Part shown: positions 1 through 14,340 of the stretch, one piece after another
Position numbering within the stretch: the stretch's first letter is position 1
Layout: every line of letters begins with the position of its first letter
Origin: Apium graveolens
Taxonomy: Eukaryota > Streptophyta > Magnoliopsida > Apiales > Apiaceae
Length of the DNA: 64,000 nt
Direction of reading: 5' to 3'
Assembly: GCF_009905375.1 (NCBI RefSeq)
Contig: NW_027417703.1
Span: 124,001 to 188,000, forward strand
The notes under the pieces: model-generated
Databases searched by the model: none
What the model was told of the DNA's origin: nothing
What the model saw: the letters and a program-made list of their open reading frames with translations, nothing else
Position numbers and translations under genes: made by a program

Positions 1-159
1 AAGGAAAATAATCTTTTGCTTTAAAATTTTTGCAAGGGAGCCATTATTTGGCGCTAAATATTTTCAGGAAAATTTGATTTCACGCTCACTCAAATCCTAA
101 TAAGTAATAAGTAAGCAAGCGCCAAGATAATGCGTTACTTTTTTTAAAATAAGATGTTG
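1..159. mobile_element. Terminal repeat piece of the long-inverted-repeat element
   Basis: This stretch closely matches 17116-17275 and 19459-19620 in the same orientation (shared landmarks: GGAGCCATTATTTGG, TTTCACGCTCACTCAAATCC, AAAATAAGATGTTG). It matches 14720-14880 in reverse complement. It is therefore the right terminal repeat of a further copy whose body lies left of the window. It stops abruptly at about 159, where satellite monomers begin. Confidence 0.75.
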
Positions 160-1740
160 GATCTTCCAAAAAATAATTTTAAAAAGTAATCTTGTAAATC
201 GGGAACAAGTCTGGTTGTTTGGAGTGGTACTTTTACTGGATTTTTTTAATCCTAATATGCAAGATGAATTTCAATTTTTTATTTTATATCACTAAAATTG
301 ATATATCTTAACATTCGTACTGTTGGATCGTTGAAAAATCATTTTAAAAATTAATCATATAAATCAGGAACGAGTCTCGTTGTTTGGAGTGGACTTTTAC
401 TGGATTTTTCAAATTCTAATATGCAAGATGAATTTTAAATTTTTTAATATGACTAAAATTGATATATCTTAACAACGGTATGGATGGATCGTCGAAAAAA
501 TTATTTTAAAAATTGATCTTGTAAATCGGGAACGAGTCTCGTTGCTTATAGTGGTACTTCTACTGGATTTTTTAAATCCTGATATGCAAGATGAATAGCA
601 AATTTTTTAATAGTTTTTTCATATGACTAAAATTGATATATCTAAACATCTGTATGGTTAGATCATCAAAAAATCAATTTAAAAATTAATTTGTAAATCG
701 GGAATGAGTCTCGTTGTCTAGAGTGGTACTTTTACCGGATTTTTTAATCCTGACATACAAGATGAATTATTAATAATTTTTTCATATGACTAAAATTGAT
801 ATATCTTAACATCTGTATGGTTGGATCTTCCAAAAAATAATTTTAAAAAGTAATCTCGTAAATCAGGAGCAAGTCTCATTTTTTGGAGTGGTACTTTTAC
901 TCGATTTTTCAAATCCTGATAAGCAAGATGAATTTCAATTTTTTAATAATTTTTTCATATCACTAAAATTGATATATCTTAACATCCCTATGGTTGGTTA
1001 TTGAAAAAATCATTTTAAAAATTAATCTTGTAAATCGGGAACGAGTCTCGTTGTTTAAAGTGGAATTTTACTGGATTTTTCGAATTTTGTTATGCAAGAT
1101 GAATTTCAAACTTTTTTCATATGACTAAAATTGATATATCTTAACATACGTACGGATGGATCGTCATAAAAATCATTTTAAAAATTAATCTTGTAAATCG
1201 GGAACGAGCATCGTTGCTTGGAGTGGTACTTTTACTGGATTTTTCTAATCCTGACATGCAAGATGAATTTCAAATTTGTTAATAATTTTTTCCTTTGACT
1301 AAAATTGATATATCTTAAATTCCGTAGGGTTGGATCGTCGAAAAAATCAATATAAAAAATAATCTTGTAAATTGGGAATGAGTCTCGTTGTGTGGAGTGG
1401 TACTTTTATTGGATTTTTCTTATCTTGACATGCAAGATGAATTTCAAATTTGTTAATAATTTTTTCATATGACTAAAATTAATATATCTTAACATCTGTA
1501 CAGTTGGATCGTCGAAAAAATTATTTTAAAAATTAATCTTATAAATCGGGAATGAGTCTCGTTGTCGGGAGTTGTACTTTTACTAGATTTTTATCTAATC
1601 CTGATATGGAAGATGAATTTCAAAATTTTTAATAATTTTTTTATATGACTAAAATTGATATATCTTAACATCCGTACGGTTGGATCGTTAAAAAAATCAT
1701 TTAGAAATTTAACTTGTTAACCGGGAATCTAATTTTATAA
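160..1740. repeat. Tandem satellite array, 160-177 bp monomers
   Basis: About nine to ten diverged monomers are recognisable by the recurring block AAAATTGATATATCTTAAC, starting near 294, 455, 631, 790, 966, 1126, 1303, 1476 and 1650. Spacing alternates between about 160 and 175 bp. Each monomer also carries a GGTTGGATCGTCGAAAAA-like block, a near-palindrome AACGAGTCTCGTT and a TGCAAGATGAATTTCAAA block. The same family recurs, more regular and less diverged, at 56930-58140 inside a complete CACTA element, so this array is probably also part of the CACTA element ending at 2665. Confidence 0.9.
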
Positions 1741-2665
1741 AGTAATACTTTTACAATGGTTTTCTTTAAACACCATTGTGTTAATATAAACTAAGACAAT
1801 GTTTTTTTTATTAAAAAACCGTTGTGTAAGCGTATCGGCTTTTTTCAATCTAATGGCCAATCTAACGGCTAATATCTAGTCTCATTTCAATCAAGGGCTG
1901 TCATTCCGACACTTCGGCAATCCGAGTAAAATGTTTACAACCTATCATCGGGTGCCACCTCATCAGGTGGTGCCCATTAAAATTATAAAATAACTATTTC
2001 AGAAAACTATTTTATTCCTTTGTATGAAGGTATCTAAGACAACCATTCTACAAACTGTTGTATGAATTACACAACATAATATCTAAAAGCTTATATGAGA
2101 CCAACTAAGACAAGACTTTTGTTTTAACATAAAACCATTATATAAGAATATCAGTTATTTTTCGATCTAACGACCGATATCAAATCTCATATCAATGAAG
2201 GGCTTTCATTTCGCCACCTCAGCAATCCTTGTGCATGATTTACCACCTATCACATGCTGCCACCTCAATACATGGTACCCACTGAAATTCCTCAGACAAC
2301 TGTTTTCATTCCATTGTTTGATGGTTTATAGGACAAACCTTTTAAAAAACCGTTGTCTGAATTACACAATGTAATGTCAAAACCGTTGTCTTATATCCCT
2401 ATATGTTAACATAGTAACAACGGTTTGTAATCTTAGTGTTAATGATCTACAACAACACTATATTTAAAAAACCGTTGTCTTACTCGATGAGAAGATACAA
2501 CTTGTACAATAGTTTAAAAAAGATGGATATCCGTTGTTTGTTCTGGAGCTCACACAACACTGTTTTTTATGCAAAATCAATTCACCATTGTATGATTTTT
2601 TAGGATGACGGTGTTTTTTAACCGTTGTCTGTCAACCATTGTCTGATTACAAATTTCTTGTAGTG
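1741..2665. mobile_element. CACTA transposon, right subterminal region and terminus
   Basis: The region is full of short repeats of the type AAACCGTTGTCTTA / ACAACGGTTT in both orientations, typical of CACTA (En/Spm) subterminal arrays where the element's own protein binds in known members. It ends with TTTCTTGTAGTG, the inverse of the standard CACTACAAGAAA terminus. The left end is not in the window. No transposase frame is visible. The terminus abuts a captured histone exon, so the insertion site lay inside the long-inverted-repeat element. Confidence 0.85.
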
Positions 2666-3040
2666 CTCTCATGATGAACGCTCAACCAAATGCCAATATT
2701 CCCCGCCATCCTAATGCTCAACGGAATGCCTATATTCCCCACTATCCTCCTTATGAACAGGTTTTTATATATATTTCTTAAGTGATATATAAGTATTAAT
2801 ATATTGCAGTATATATGGATCTAACTTTTATTTTTTTCAAATGTAGATGATTAATGATGCAATATCCTAATGGGAAGCATTCAGAGATGGAGTTGTATTG
2901 TAATAGCCAAGCAAATTGAAAATAATTATAATGGCCTTCGTGAAAATTTTAGAAAGAGATTGTTTCGTCAATTAAAACTACTAATTTCTTGTGGAAAACT
3001 GGTCATAGTGAAGAACTCATTTAAGCTTCCTCCTAGGTGA
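2666..3040 (+). pseudogene. Linker histone H1/HMGA-type H15 domain gene fragment
   Basis: Two exons are visible. Exon 1 (to 2760) encodes an Asn/Pro-rich stretch ending in HYPPYEQ, with a GT donor at 2761. Exon 2 (2847-3040) follows an AG acceptor and begins MINDAIS. After a small frame disruption near 2866 it continues through IAKQIENNYNG-, FRKRLF- and SCGKLVIVKNSFKLPPR-like segments to a TGA at 3038-3040. PPY..MI.-AI, I/VAKxIE, FRK-L, GKLV-VK-SFKLP is the winged-helix GH1 (H15) signature of plant H1 and HMGA proteins, which bind nucleosomal linker DNA. The left part is cut by the CACTA end at 2665. Related copies occur on the minus strand at 16582-16980 and 19080-19330. H1 versus HMGA cannot be decided from this piece. 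Confidence 0.72.
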
Positions 3041-3668
3041 TGAAGATGATGAGAAAAAACAAATAAACTGTATTTTTATTTTACAAATAATTATTACTGT
3101 AAACTGTGTTGTAAATGCGGATATGACTGGGAGCAACCATACAAGTACATAAGATGGCCAGTCTTAGTACCATACAGTTTACAACACATAATTTGGCGAC
3201 GTCCCACCAGACCCTTTGCCACACAGACAAATAGTCAATTCATATGTATTGTTTGCCCCAATCAACCGATAGAACCTCCGAGGAAAGAAATATAAGGGTT
3301 CAAGGTATAAACCTCAATATTGATCCTTATTCACTATGAGACTCGGCTGTCGTGACAGCCGCTGACTATTACCCTTCCACCTGAACTTTCATGGTCAGTT
3401 TCGCTTGCTGGAGGAAAGAAACTAGAAACCTCAACTAGACATTGCCAATGATACCTATATATAAGGGAGACTTACTTAAATCTAGGGCAGTTCCAGCCAA
3501 TCCCCAACAGACATCAGGGTTACGTCTTCGAACCCTTGACTAAACTCACAGACTCACTCGTCTGGATGAGTTGCTGACTCATATCTATATAGAATAAACC
3601 TTCTTGCACTCTTCTAACTCTATTCATAACCTAAATCAGGGACTCATACATGTAGCTCTGAAACCAAC
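3041..3668 (-). mobile_element. Ty3/gypsy leader with primer binding site
   Basis: Read on the minus strand, the LTR at 3669-7017 is followed by TGGTTTCAGAGC (plus 3655-3666). This differs by one base from the usual initiator-Met tRNA primer site TGGTATCAGAGC. About 570 bp of leader-like sequence without a usable frame follows. The leader runs into the histone-carrying repeat at about 3040-3060, so the rest of this internal region is missing. Confidence 0.65.
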
Positions 3669-6600
3669 TGTAACGGCCTCAACCCCGGGGTTAGGAGTTC
3701 ACGTCATGAATAACAACAATAACAACTTAATATAATCCAACTCAACATTATTATATAAACACAACCCCTTTTTCCAAGATCTTTTCCAGGTTTAAGTATG
3801 ACTTAGGTTACAACCATCACAAAACCAACTTACTAAAGACAATCCTGACAATACTATCTTTGTACAACAACTAGACAGACCCACTTTGGTCCAACACAAC
3901 TACCTCAGAGGAGCCTGACACGGAAGGAACTTGAACTCTGTCCTGACCACCACGGGAAAATCCCCTAGGCATCTGCAATACACACATATAAAACATTTTG
4001 CAAGGGTGAGCATTAGATTGCTCAGCATCACCACTATATGAATAATAATAAAAAATAGTTTATGATAAACAATAATAGGAACAGAAATCATAACTTGCTA
4101 GAAAACAAGTAAAACATGTATGAACTGGATATCAAAACTAGCATGCTCTGTAAAACCTAATCATTAGTTGTGTGCTGTGCATAAATATCAATTTCAATTT
4201 TAGCATGCTTCTTTCATTTTCAAATCTTCCGTCCCATCGCAGGACCCATAAAACCATTTGTTCAGTTACGGGAACAATAAAACTTATCCCATCACAGGAC
4301 CTATAAAATTTGTTCCTCTCCGGGAACCACAAAATCACTTGCTCAGATATAAAAGTATTAGATGATCCCTGGTGAGACAGCTGATGAGGCTATCCTATGA
4401 AACTTGTTCCAGAACTCAGAGACTAGCTAGGTCTTTATCACGCTGGGCTGGTGGTTATAATAGGGTGCGTAACCACTTCGCCTCTTACGCTAACTTCCAG
4501 GCCCTAATGGGCCTTCTGCGGACACTCATCCAATTATCTGATCATTTTTATCAAGTTTTCCAAACCACTTACCTATCTCTTGTCAAAACAATTATAACAC
4601 AGTACATTTTTTAAAAAAATTTCATTTTATTCAAAACTTAGAGATAGGTATTTCAAAAGTCACTTTTCCCCCAAAAACACAAGTTAACAACAATTTGAAA
4701 CCTAGGGGATGCGTAACTTAAATTGTTCTGTTCCAGTACGTAATTTAAATCCACAATTATTCATATATACCGAACCGTAAAAGATTTGTTCACGGTTACT
4801 TGCCTTGCAGAGCCTTACAAACATTACCGATTGACCTTGAGCCGACACGAACACTCAGGCTTTATCACCTAACCACTAGATTACCCTGGATTCGACTTCA
4901 ACACTAAGTTCCTTCGATTGGAACCATACTAAGCTCATCGACTGTCCACTAGGCTATCCAACGCCAACTCTTGGGCTTTTCGACTAGCACCTACAAAGTC
5001 GAAACACCCTAACTTAGACCTTCGATTATGTTTGACATATCCTCGCTAATTATATACCCGAACGTTAACAAAACTCGACTCGTAACATACATCATATATT
5101 AATACACGTATCAATTAGGGTTCACGTCTTCGAAAGTCGGTTTGGTGTGCGTTTTTAGAAAAGAAGTATATTTATCCTTTTATGAAACTAGGGTTCTCAA
5201 TTTTTGTAAAGTATTTCATCACAACACATAATCAAATTTCGTATAAGGTACGTTAATATAACTGATCAACATTCTGATAGTCATTGGGTACGACCTCGTA
5301 TTCCCGTAATTTAATTTTCCGAAAATCGGGCAGCACCTCCTTTGATTATCGGCTAACCCGTCGAATGTCCAGACATCAAATCAATCTCAACCAATTCAAA
5401 CCAACCACAATACAATTTCCAACCACCGATTCCAGTCCAACACTGAAAATTCGCAAATTCACAAACATCAATTAAATACACTTATTATTCGTTATTATCC
5501 GCATTTTTATATCTTAACTCGTATTTTATAATTTTATTCGTAATTTACATTTTAAATCGTATTTTGTATTTTAAATTGTAGGACTCAGAATATTCATCAT
5601 AGTCCACGGTCGGCTTGCTGAGGCTCATTGTCGACGACGGAAAAAATTTGCGGGTACCCGTATAAATTGGGTTTCCAACGCGAATATTCATTGATTAAAT
5701 GTTATAATTCCATGCAGTTTATTTATGTCACGAAACAATTATCAACCAGATCCTACAGAATTAATAAAATAATAATATCAGAAGTTCAGAACAACAAAAA
5801 GAACCATCAATTCGAACAACACAAGCACACGCGTGTATCACCGAACAGGGCAACCGGAAAACATTGCACCAAACCGAAAAAATAAAGGGAACAGTGACAC
5901 AGGGGCGCACATACACCCAAACACCAAGACCACAAGGTACATGCCGAACAGAGGAGCAGGGCGGCGAAAATCGCCGGAAAACAGAAGTACAAAACAGGAG
6001 CATCACATCAGGACTCACACATATGCGGATAAATATACATACACCAACACGATACACACGCACGCAGGGGATGACATATGCGCCACCATTTCCCCGGAGC
6101 GGCGAAGACGGCGATGAAAAAGAAACAAGAAAACAAATAGTGAACTCACCGGAGAAGAGAGAAAAAACAGGGAGATGATAACAGAGAAGAGAGAAGAGAT
6201 TTGCTGAAAGAAAGAGAGTGGAATCGAGATGAGAGATTTGAGAAGAAGGAGAGATGGGTCGAGAGAAACAATGAACAGAGAAGGGGAAGGACGGGTAAAA
6301 CCCGGTTATCAAAACCCATGCCCCTTTTTTTTTATTATTCATATAAACTTCGCAATAAAATTTTATCAGACCCGTAATTTAATTATTTAATGAACAATTC
6401 ACAGATACTTAAAACTCGAACCTTAATAAAATATTTTATAACATATCACAAAAAATTAAAAGTTAATAAAAATAGGATTTTCGAAATTTTAAAATAATTT
6501 TTGAAACACAATTTATTCCTCTTTTTAACGAATAAATGATACAACGTGCAGGTAAAATTTATCCCAAAATTACCAAAATAATTTTAAAATTCTCCAAATA

Positions 6601-7017
6601 TTCCAAACTTAATAAAATATAAATTTCATAATTTTTAAAAAAAATTGGAATTAAATACAGATTTAACAAATAATTATAATCAGAAAATCATATATGGCTA
6701 AATAATTGATGAAATATTGATTTCTCAGTTTTAAAAACTCCTAAAAATAATTAATAAAATTATGAAGCCATAAAAATGATTTTAGGGATAATTCAGGTAT
6801 TTATGGAAATAATTCTTGAATAGAATCACCTTTAAATACAAAAACAAAACAACACAACTTCACAACTAATTACCCAAATCATCCTCGAACACCAATAATT
6901 ATATATAAGTAATAACAATTTAATATCCAGCTGACTGAACCCATACACCTATTTTGTTTATGTAATTATTTAATAATTATATATTTAAACAATATTAAAA
7001 TGTACGAGTCGTTATAA
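3669..7017 (-). mobile_element. Ty3/gypsy long terminal repeat (about 3.35 kb)
   Basis: On the minus strand the LTR starts about TTATAACGACTCGTAC, just after a polypurine tract (AAGGGGGGCAGA, plus 7018-7030), and ends CCCCGGGGTTGAGGCCGTTACA. A primer-site-like sequence follows the end. Internal AT-rich blocks around 6450-6700 resemble 46500-46750, and the GGGCAGCA block near 5326 resembles 14430 and neighbours, so the family occurs again in this window. The frames inside it (for example 5761-6342 minus) are low-complexity and not credible genes. A long LTR of this size fits chromovirus lineages such as Tekay/Del, but the lineage is inferred. Confidence 0.75.
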
Positions 7018-8689
7018 TCTGCCCCCCTTAAAAAGATTATGTCCTCAGAATCTAATTTTTAACCAAACAAGTGAGGATATTTGTCAAGCATATCTGACTG
7101 TAACTCCCAAGTAGACTCTTCTACTCGAGTATTTATTCAAAGCATACTCACTATAGATATAAATTCATTCCTAAGGATTCGCTCATAATGACCTAGGTTC
7201 TGGGTCGATCATTCCACGTAGAACAATTTCGATGAGAGCCCATTGGCTCCTACTCAATGGCTTGGTTCGAATCAAGAATATATCACTTTAATAATGACAT
7301 GCAGAACACATTATGAATGTCTGCAACTGTAATGACAATGCTAACTCATGAGCACTTTATCTATCTTCCTCGATACCGCAACGGGTACATATATTTAGGG
7401 CTCAACTTGCCTTTTCAAACTAAACCTAACCAATTTCTTTCAAGGTGAAATTTTATCAATGCCCAAGATCCTACTTTTATATCCATACTCTTTTGATGCA
7501 AATTTGTCTCCTTTCTTTGTCCATCCCAAGCTGCGTCAACTCTTTTTCGAATCAACACCACTACATCCGTGGTGCGCTGAATTTACTTAGGATCTAACAA
7601 CATTTCTACTCCCACTTTCTATCAATAAAGGGAAACTCACACTTATGCTTACACAGGGCTTCGCAAGATAGCATTCCCTAATAACATGATTAATTATTAA
7701 CATAGAAAACTCAATCAATGGTAGGTGATTACTACATTTTCCTTTAGATTCAAACTATATACTCTCAACATATCTTATATTGCCTGAATCGTCCTTCCAG
7801 TTTGATCCTTCGCCTACGAATGATAGGCGGTGCTCATTTTTAATTTAGTTTCCTAACATTCGAACACCTCTTGCTTCTCTTCATCAGTTAAGACTGGAAA
7901 GTAACCTCATATCGTCACTTCTTCTCACCTTCAGATATTTGAACTTCACATTCCACTTCCCTATTCCTTTATTAACTCCTAAGCGATTTTAATCACATTC
8001 AATCATATACAGGGCATATGTTACTACACCGTCCTTGCTTCAATGTTCGTTAACGGAATAATCGAAATCATTTTTTATTCTCAGCAAAAATTTATACTTA
8101 AAACTTAATATATAGTTGTTTTTCTTCTAATCTTCCTAGGGAAATCCTTGGGCATTCCATATGGACCTCCCTGATCTTTGCATAGCTGAGGATATTATCA
8201 ATAAATACAATCATGCTTATCCAAACACTCCTTATACACCATGTTCCCTGACTGATTTATTTGTTATTCCAAATTACATTACTAAAAATTGTGATGCCCA
8301 TATTTCATTTTAACTGCAGTCTTCGATATGTTCTCAGGCTGGATCTTAAGTCATTCCCTGAGAAATAACACATTCCTTGAATTAAGTCACCTAAATAATC
8401 AATTCTTAATAGGGTTACTTATTCCTATTCGTTGTTTTGTCAAACTCCCAGTAATCATTACCTACTCTCATAATTTCATCCTTCTTTTCAGCAACATCCC
8501 TGGTGTAAACCAAGGAACTATATCTGGTAGGTTCACTTTCCTCACTAATATCTTTATAATTATCGAACTAAGTACTTCGCCCCACTGGCCTTCAAAGAAA
8601 TTCCAAGGCAATTATATATTACTCAACTTCCCTCAACTTAAGTATTTTCTTCCTCGTATCTTTACACAAGGTGGATCTACTTTATCTTT
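7018..8689 (-). pseudogene. Ty3/gypsy pol remnant (reverse transcriptase to chromodomain end)
   Basis: Strongly decayed but readable on the minus strand. Near 8120-8330 there is a reverse-transcriptase trace (KTAVKMKYGHH, then MIVFIDNILSYAK, matching the F/Y-x-DD box region with the second Asp changed). At the C-terminus (7060-7190) is LRNEFISIVSML followed after a stop by VEESTWELQSDML and KYPHLFG-stop, the typical end of a chromovirus integrase/chromodomain region. RNase H and integrase between them are not recognisable, and the span is too short for full RT-RH-INT. The CACTA element at 8690 interrupts the upstream part. The polypurine tract and LTR follow directly, so this is the 3' half of the element. 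Confidence 0.7.
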
Positions 8690-9629
8690 CACTACGCCAT
8701 AGATGGCCTATCGCAACCCCCTCCCTAAAGAATGTTACCTAATATGTTACGTTAGATAAGGTAGTTATGAGCTAATTTAACATTTTGTTTTTTATGTTAC
8801 CTTAGCCAAAACTGTGGCGTTGCATTAGGTCGAAAGTGTTGCAGCTTGCAACATTCTGGTCAAAGTGTTATCTTAGAGTATCAAAACATAAATATGATTT
8901 TTTTAAGATTCATTATCAATTTAAATTCATTTTCAAGAATTGAGGGTGATATACAAATAGAATGAATAAAATCTGTGACGATATGCGAATTTTGTACATA
9001 TTAAAACTTAAAAAGGTTAAAAGAGGAATTAATTAGCAAAAAAAAGTTAAAATAAATATTTTAAACATAATAAAATTTTAAAATAGAGTTTTTAAAAATA
9101 ATAAAACATATAAATTATTATCGTCTTGATATGGGCATTGTTATATAAGTAAAATAACAAAAATAAAATATTTGAATATACATATTTATATAAAAAATAA
9201 AATAAATAAAATATTTAAATATTTGAAAATAGATTTATGAAATCTTAGAAATTTGATAAGGAGGTAAAATTTATGAAAACATTCAAACCCGGCGCCCATT
9301 TTTTTTGGGTAAAAGGCCGCCTATTTTCAGCCCGTTAAAATTCAGCTCTCTCGGTCACATTACTCTCTCTCTCTCTCTCATTCTTTCGCTCTCATTCTTT
9401 CAGTCTCTTCTCCCCTTTGTGCTCTCTCAATCTCATTATTCTCTCTCGATCTCTGTCTACTATCTCTCTATCTACTCGCTATAACTTGAAATTTCTAGTT
9501 AATAATTAGGTATTTGTATTTGAACTTGGGGCTCAATTGATTTCAATATCAAATTAGGGCTCAATTGAATGTCAAATTGGGGGTTTGATTCTTCATTTTG
9601 AGTTCAATTAATTAACTTCATTTGATCTC

Positions 9630-11250
<1,621 letters not shown>

Positions 11251-12789
11251 AGGTTTATTTACAGCAAAAATTGAATGATTACTATAATTTAGGTTTATTA
11301 GCAAAAATACACCTTATTTATCCACTTTAGTTACAAGAGCAAGTTCTACTCTGTTATAATACAGGTTTAGTATGCATGATAAAAGAGGTAAATCTTAAAC
11401 TGTTTTGTGACAACAATATGCTTTTTCCATGCATACACAGAAGAAAATAAAATTTTCTTATTAAATTTGGCAAAGAAATTAAATAAAGAATAATACTTTC
11501 TCCCTATATAAGTTTCCAAAATGAAAATAGAAATGCAAAAGTTTGAGTTGTAGTGAATGGATAATTAGTCGGATCATAATTCAGTCTGCACTAGAGTCCA
11601 AAATGAAAATAGAAATGAAAAAGTTTGAGTTGTTTTTTCTAGTTTTTTTATTTATTTCTGAGCTAGTATAAATTGTATTAAATCTGTGTGACCTGTCATG
11701 TGCTGCATCCTAGAAAAGCCATCTTTAGTGATATCGAAAACCTCAGTACAGTACAAACATAGACAACTTGATTATTGACTTATTTCCCAATAATCAAATT
11801 GTATATTTTATATTGTGCCTGTCAATTAAGCTTATATTGTCCCAATAATCATATTATATGTTTTATACTGAATCAGGGTGTTGCTTTTAAGGTGTTTTCT
11901 TGTGTTAGTTCTCTCCCTCTCTGTGTAAATGTAATTTGCATTAGCTTTTAAGTTTTTCATCATTACTTAATTTTGTATTTTGATGGTCAAAAGCTTAGGT
12001 CTTGGGTTAGTCAGATGATTGTGTTCCTTGTTTCCTGTAGCTATGGTAGCTCTGACAGAATTGATTTGCTGGAAAATAGTGGCCAAGGCATTTTACGAGA
12101 CTGGAATTGGCCTAGTTATATATCAGAAACCTATTACATCTTATTTCTATAAAAGCCGGAAAGCAAATAAGCCTCATATATGTGATCAAAACAGGTGGAA
12201 CAACATATCATGGTATGCAACTAAACATAACTATACATTTCTCTGTGAAAATTTATATTTCCATATCATGGTATCTCTGTGCTTATTTACACCGTCTTTT
12301 CCGCCACTGATGCCAAGCGTAGCGCTAGAGATTCTCGTGTTCCTGTAAGCCCCCCGACACTCTTGTATTTTCAGATTATGTTTACAAACATAATTACACA
12401 AGACTTATATACACTATAAAAATCTGTTCATTGCATAAAAATTCACTTTGTATATGTCTTCAACAAATACTCCCTATCCAGCAGATAGATTTTCAGGGAG
12501 TTTTGAAATACTTAAACTTGAGTTGTTTACTTTCTGATTTCTGCAGCCATTTATATATAACAAATATATCTCTAAGTAAACAAGAATTGTTATCTGAAAT
12601 AGTGGAATCTAGAAGTAGTTTGAAGATTTTAATTACCTGACCAAGTTGGTGATACTCCATGACCAGAATATATAATAACTGCATATACCTACTATCTGCT
12701 GGCATTGTAAATTTGGTTTGTAACTATAAGATTAATGAGCAGGAGCTGAGTCATGCTGCTGACATAATTTGATTGTACAAGAAATCAAA

Positions 12790-13200
12790 CAAGAGTGAAC
12801 TTTGCTTCAGGCAGTGCAGGATTTGATCCTTTAACATCTAAGCTTGCGGTAGACATTTCAACTCTGTAGACAACATATTACTATTATTTTTAGCCTCTTG
12901 AAAGTGCACATTCAGATATTTTTATTAATCATATTTCGTTTTCTCTTACTCTTATTAAAACAGTCAGTTATATCGTTATCAGATCAGATAGATTTATTTA
13001 ATGAGTACATCATAAACCTGAAAGTTGCAGTGGGAGCTTAAACAACAAGCGCGATATTGACCAGCAGCCTGTTTGTAGTAGTTGCAGGCAACAATGACAT
13101 TACCAACACTTATTTCAACAATCCTACTAGGAGACTGCATTATGACTACTTTTCATATACATCAATTGGTGGAAAAGAGCCTTGGTAGACTGATCTTCAA
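12790..13200 (+). pseudogene. GDSL esterase/lipase gene fragment captured by CACTA
   Basis: Two exon pieces flank an intron with GT at 12849 and AG at 12962-12963. The first reads VNFASGSAGFDPLTSKLA, the conserved block after the catalytic serine region of plant GDSL lipases. The second reads SVISLSDQIDLFNEYI, then after an in-frame stop TSAILTSSLFVVVAGNNDIT and NTYFNNPTRRLHYD, then decays into a stop after KEPW. GDSL enzymes are secreted SGNH-type esterases; the catalytic GDS block and the C-terminal DxxH block are absent here. With the in-frame TAA near 13037 it cannot encode a working enzyme. Confidence 0.85.
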
Positions 13201-13800
13201 GGAGATAGCTAAAGATAGCTGCCGAATTAGTTAAGTTAATTGCGATTCTCGTAAATTAGACTTGTAATGTTTGTATTTAGTAGATTAAGAAGTTTGGGAT
13301 GTATTAGATATAGTACATTTAATTGTACATCGGTTTTATGAAATGGTATTGTTGGATGGATCGTTGGGTTAATGAATTTGTTTTTGGTATTGCATAAATA
13401 TTAACAACAAATTTTCATTTTTTTATTAGCAAAGTGTTACATTAGCTTTATAAAATGTTACAATAACAAAAAAAATGGGACCCATATTCCATGTAATAAC
13501 TGTGGGCCCTAATGTGGGTCCCACTTGTTTAAAAACATTTTAGAACTCTAAGATAACATAAAAACCAAGTTACAACTATCTCTCTTTCTGTTGCATTAGC
13601 AAGCTAAGGCAACATATAAACAAGTTAAAACACGATGTTTCCTTAGGCACCAAAGATGTTATCTTAGACCACTAAGGCAACATGAAAAAACCTATCTTTA
13701 AGAAAATGTTACCTTAGCTTAAAAATGGGGCAAGAGCAACATATTTAACCCCTAATTCAACGTTTTTTTGGTGTTATAGTAGGCATTTTATGGTGTAGTG

Positions 13801-14340
13801 TTTTTTGACTTATTAACTTCTTTCTTCGCACAATTGGAAGAGCTTCTTATCTTAATTCTTTCTTTCATAACTTACCCTACTACTGGCTTCCATACACTTT
13901 ACTATCCGCTTCTCCTAAATTAATATTTACCTTATGAAAGGACAACCAATTCGATACTAAAATCATGTCAAACTCCTCTACCTCAAAGGGTGTTAGATCA
14001 GTTGCACTACGTCCGAATTTCTAAACACTCGATCTTTTGGTCACTCTGGAAGTTCTGCCTCTAGTCGTGCTGGATATTGGCCTTTGGGATGTAGTACCTT
14101 GAGTAACCGCTCCACAATTCCTCGTAATATGTCCAACCTTCCTACAATGGTAGCGAATAACTCCTATTTTTCTAGATTACCCTCCAATGTAGCATGACCC
14201 TTGTGGCCACATTTGAAACATTAAACATTCTTTGTTTTCAGACCTAAAAATCACATCAGAATCTAACTTACTCTAATTGGAACCGACTTTTATCTAACTG
14301 ACCATTAGTTGGTACAATTAATCAACTCCCTCTTTTAATT
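13801..14340 (-). pseudogene. Ty3/gypsy gag zinc knuckles and protease remnant
   Basis: Minus-strand reading from about 14225 gives CFKCGHKGHA and then, shifted, YHCRKVGHITRNC: two CCHC-type nucleic-acid-binding knuckles. Nearer 13940-14010 is LTPFEVEEFDMILVSNWLS, which matches the C-terminal half of the gypsy aspartic protease (DxIPFE..-FDVILGMDWL). Stops and shifts are common. This is the upstream half of the element whose pol continues at 7018-8689; the CACTA at 8690-13800 lies between them. Most of the gag capsid region is missing. Confidence 0.72.

Noticed and set aside
160..1740. Regularly spaced repeats suggestive of CRISPR
   Set aside because: The whole 160-177 bp monomer is repeated with no unique spacers, and the genome is a plant; this is satellite DNA.
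5761..6342. 193-codon minus-strand frame, Ser/Phe/Val-rich
   Set aside because: It lies wholly inside the gypsy LTR, overlaps open frames on the other strand, has low-complexity composition and no recognisable domain.
8328..8702. 124-codon plus-strand frame
   Set aside because: It is antisense to the gypsy reverse-transcriptase remnant and runs over the CACTA terminus; a shadow frame.
12019..12348. 109-codon plus-strand frame inside the 8690 CACTA
   Set aside because: Part of it looks exon-like, but no family was recognised and the frame mixes intron-like AT-rich sequence, so it is not listed as a gene.
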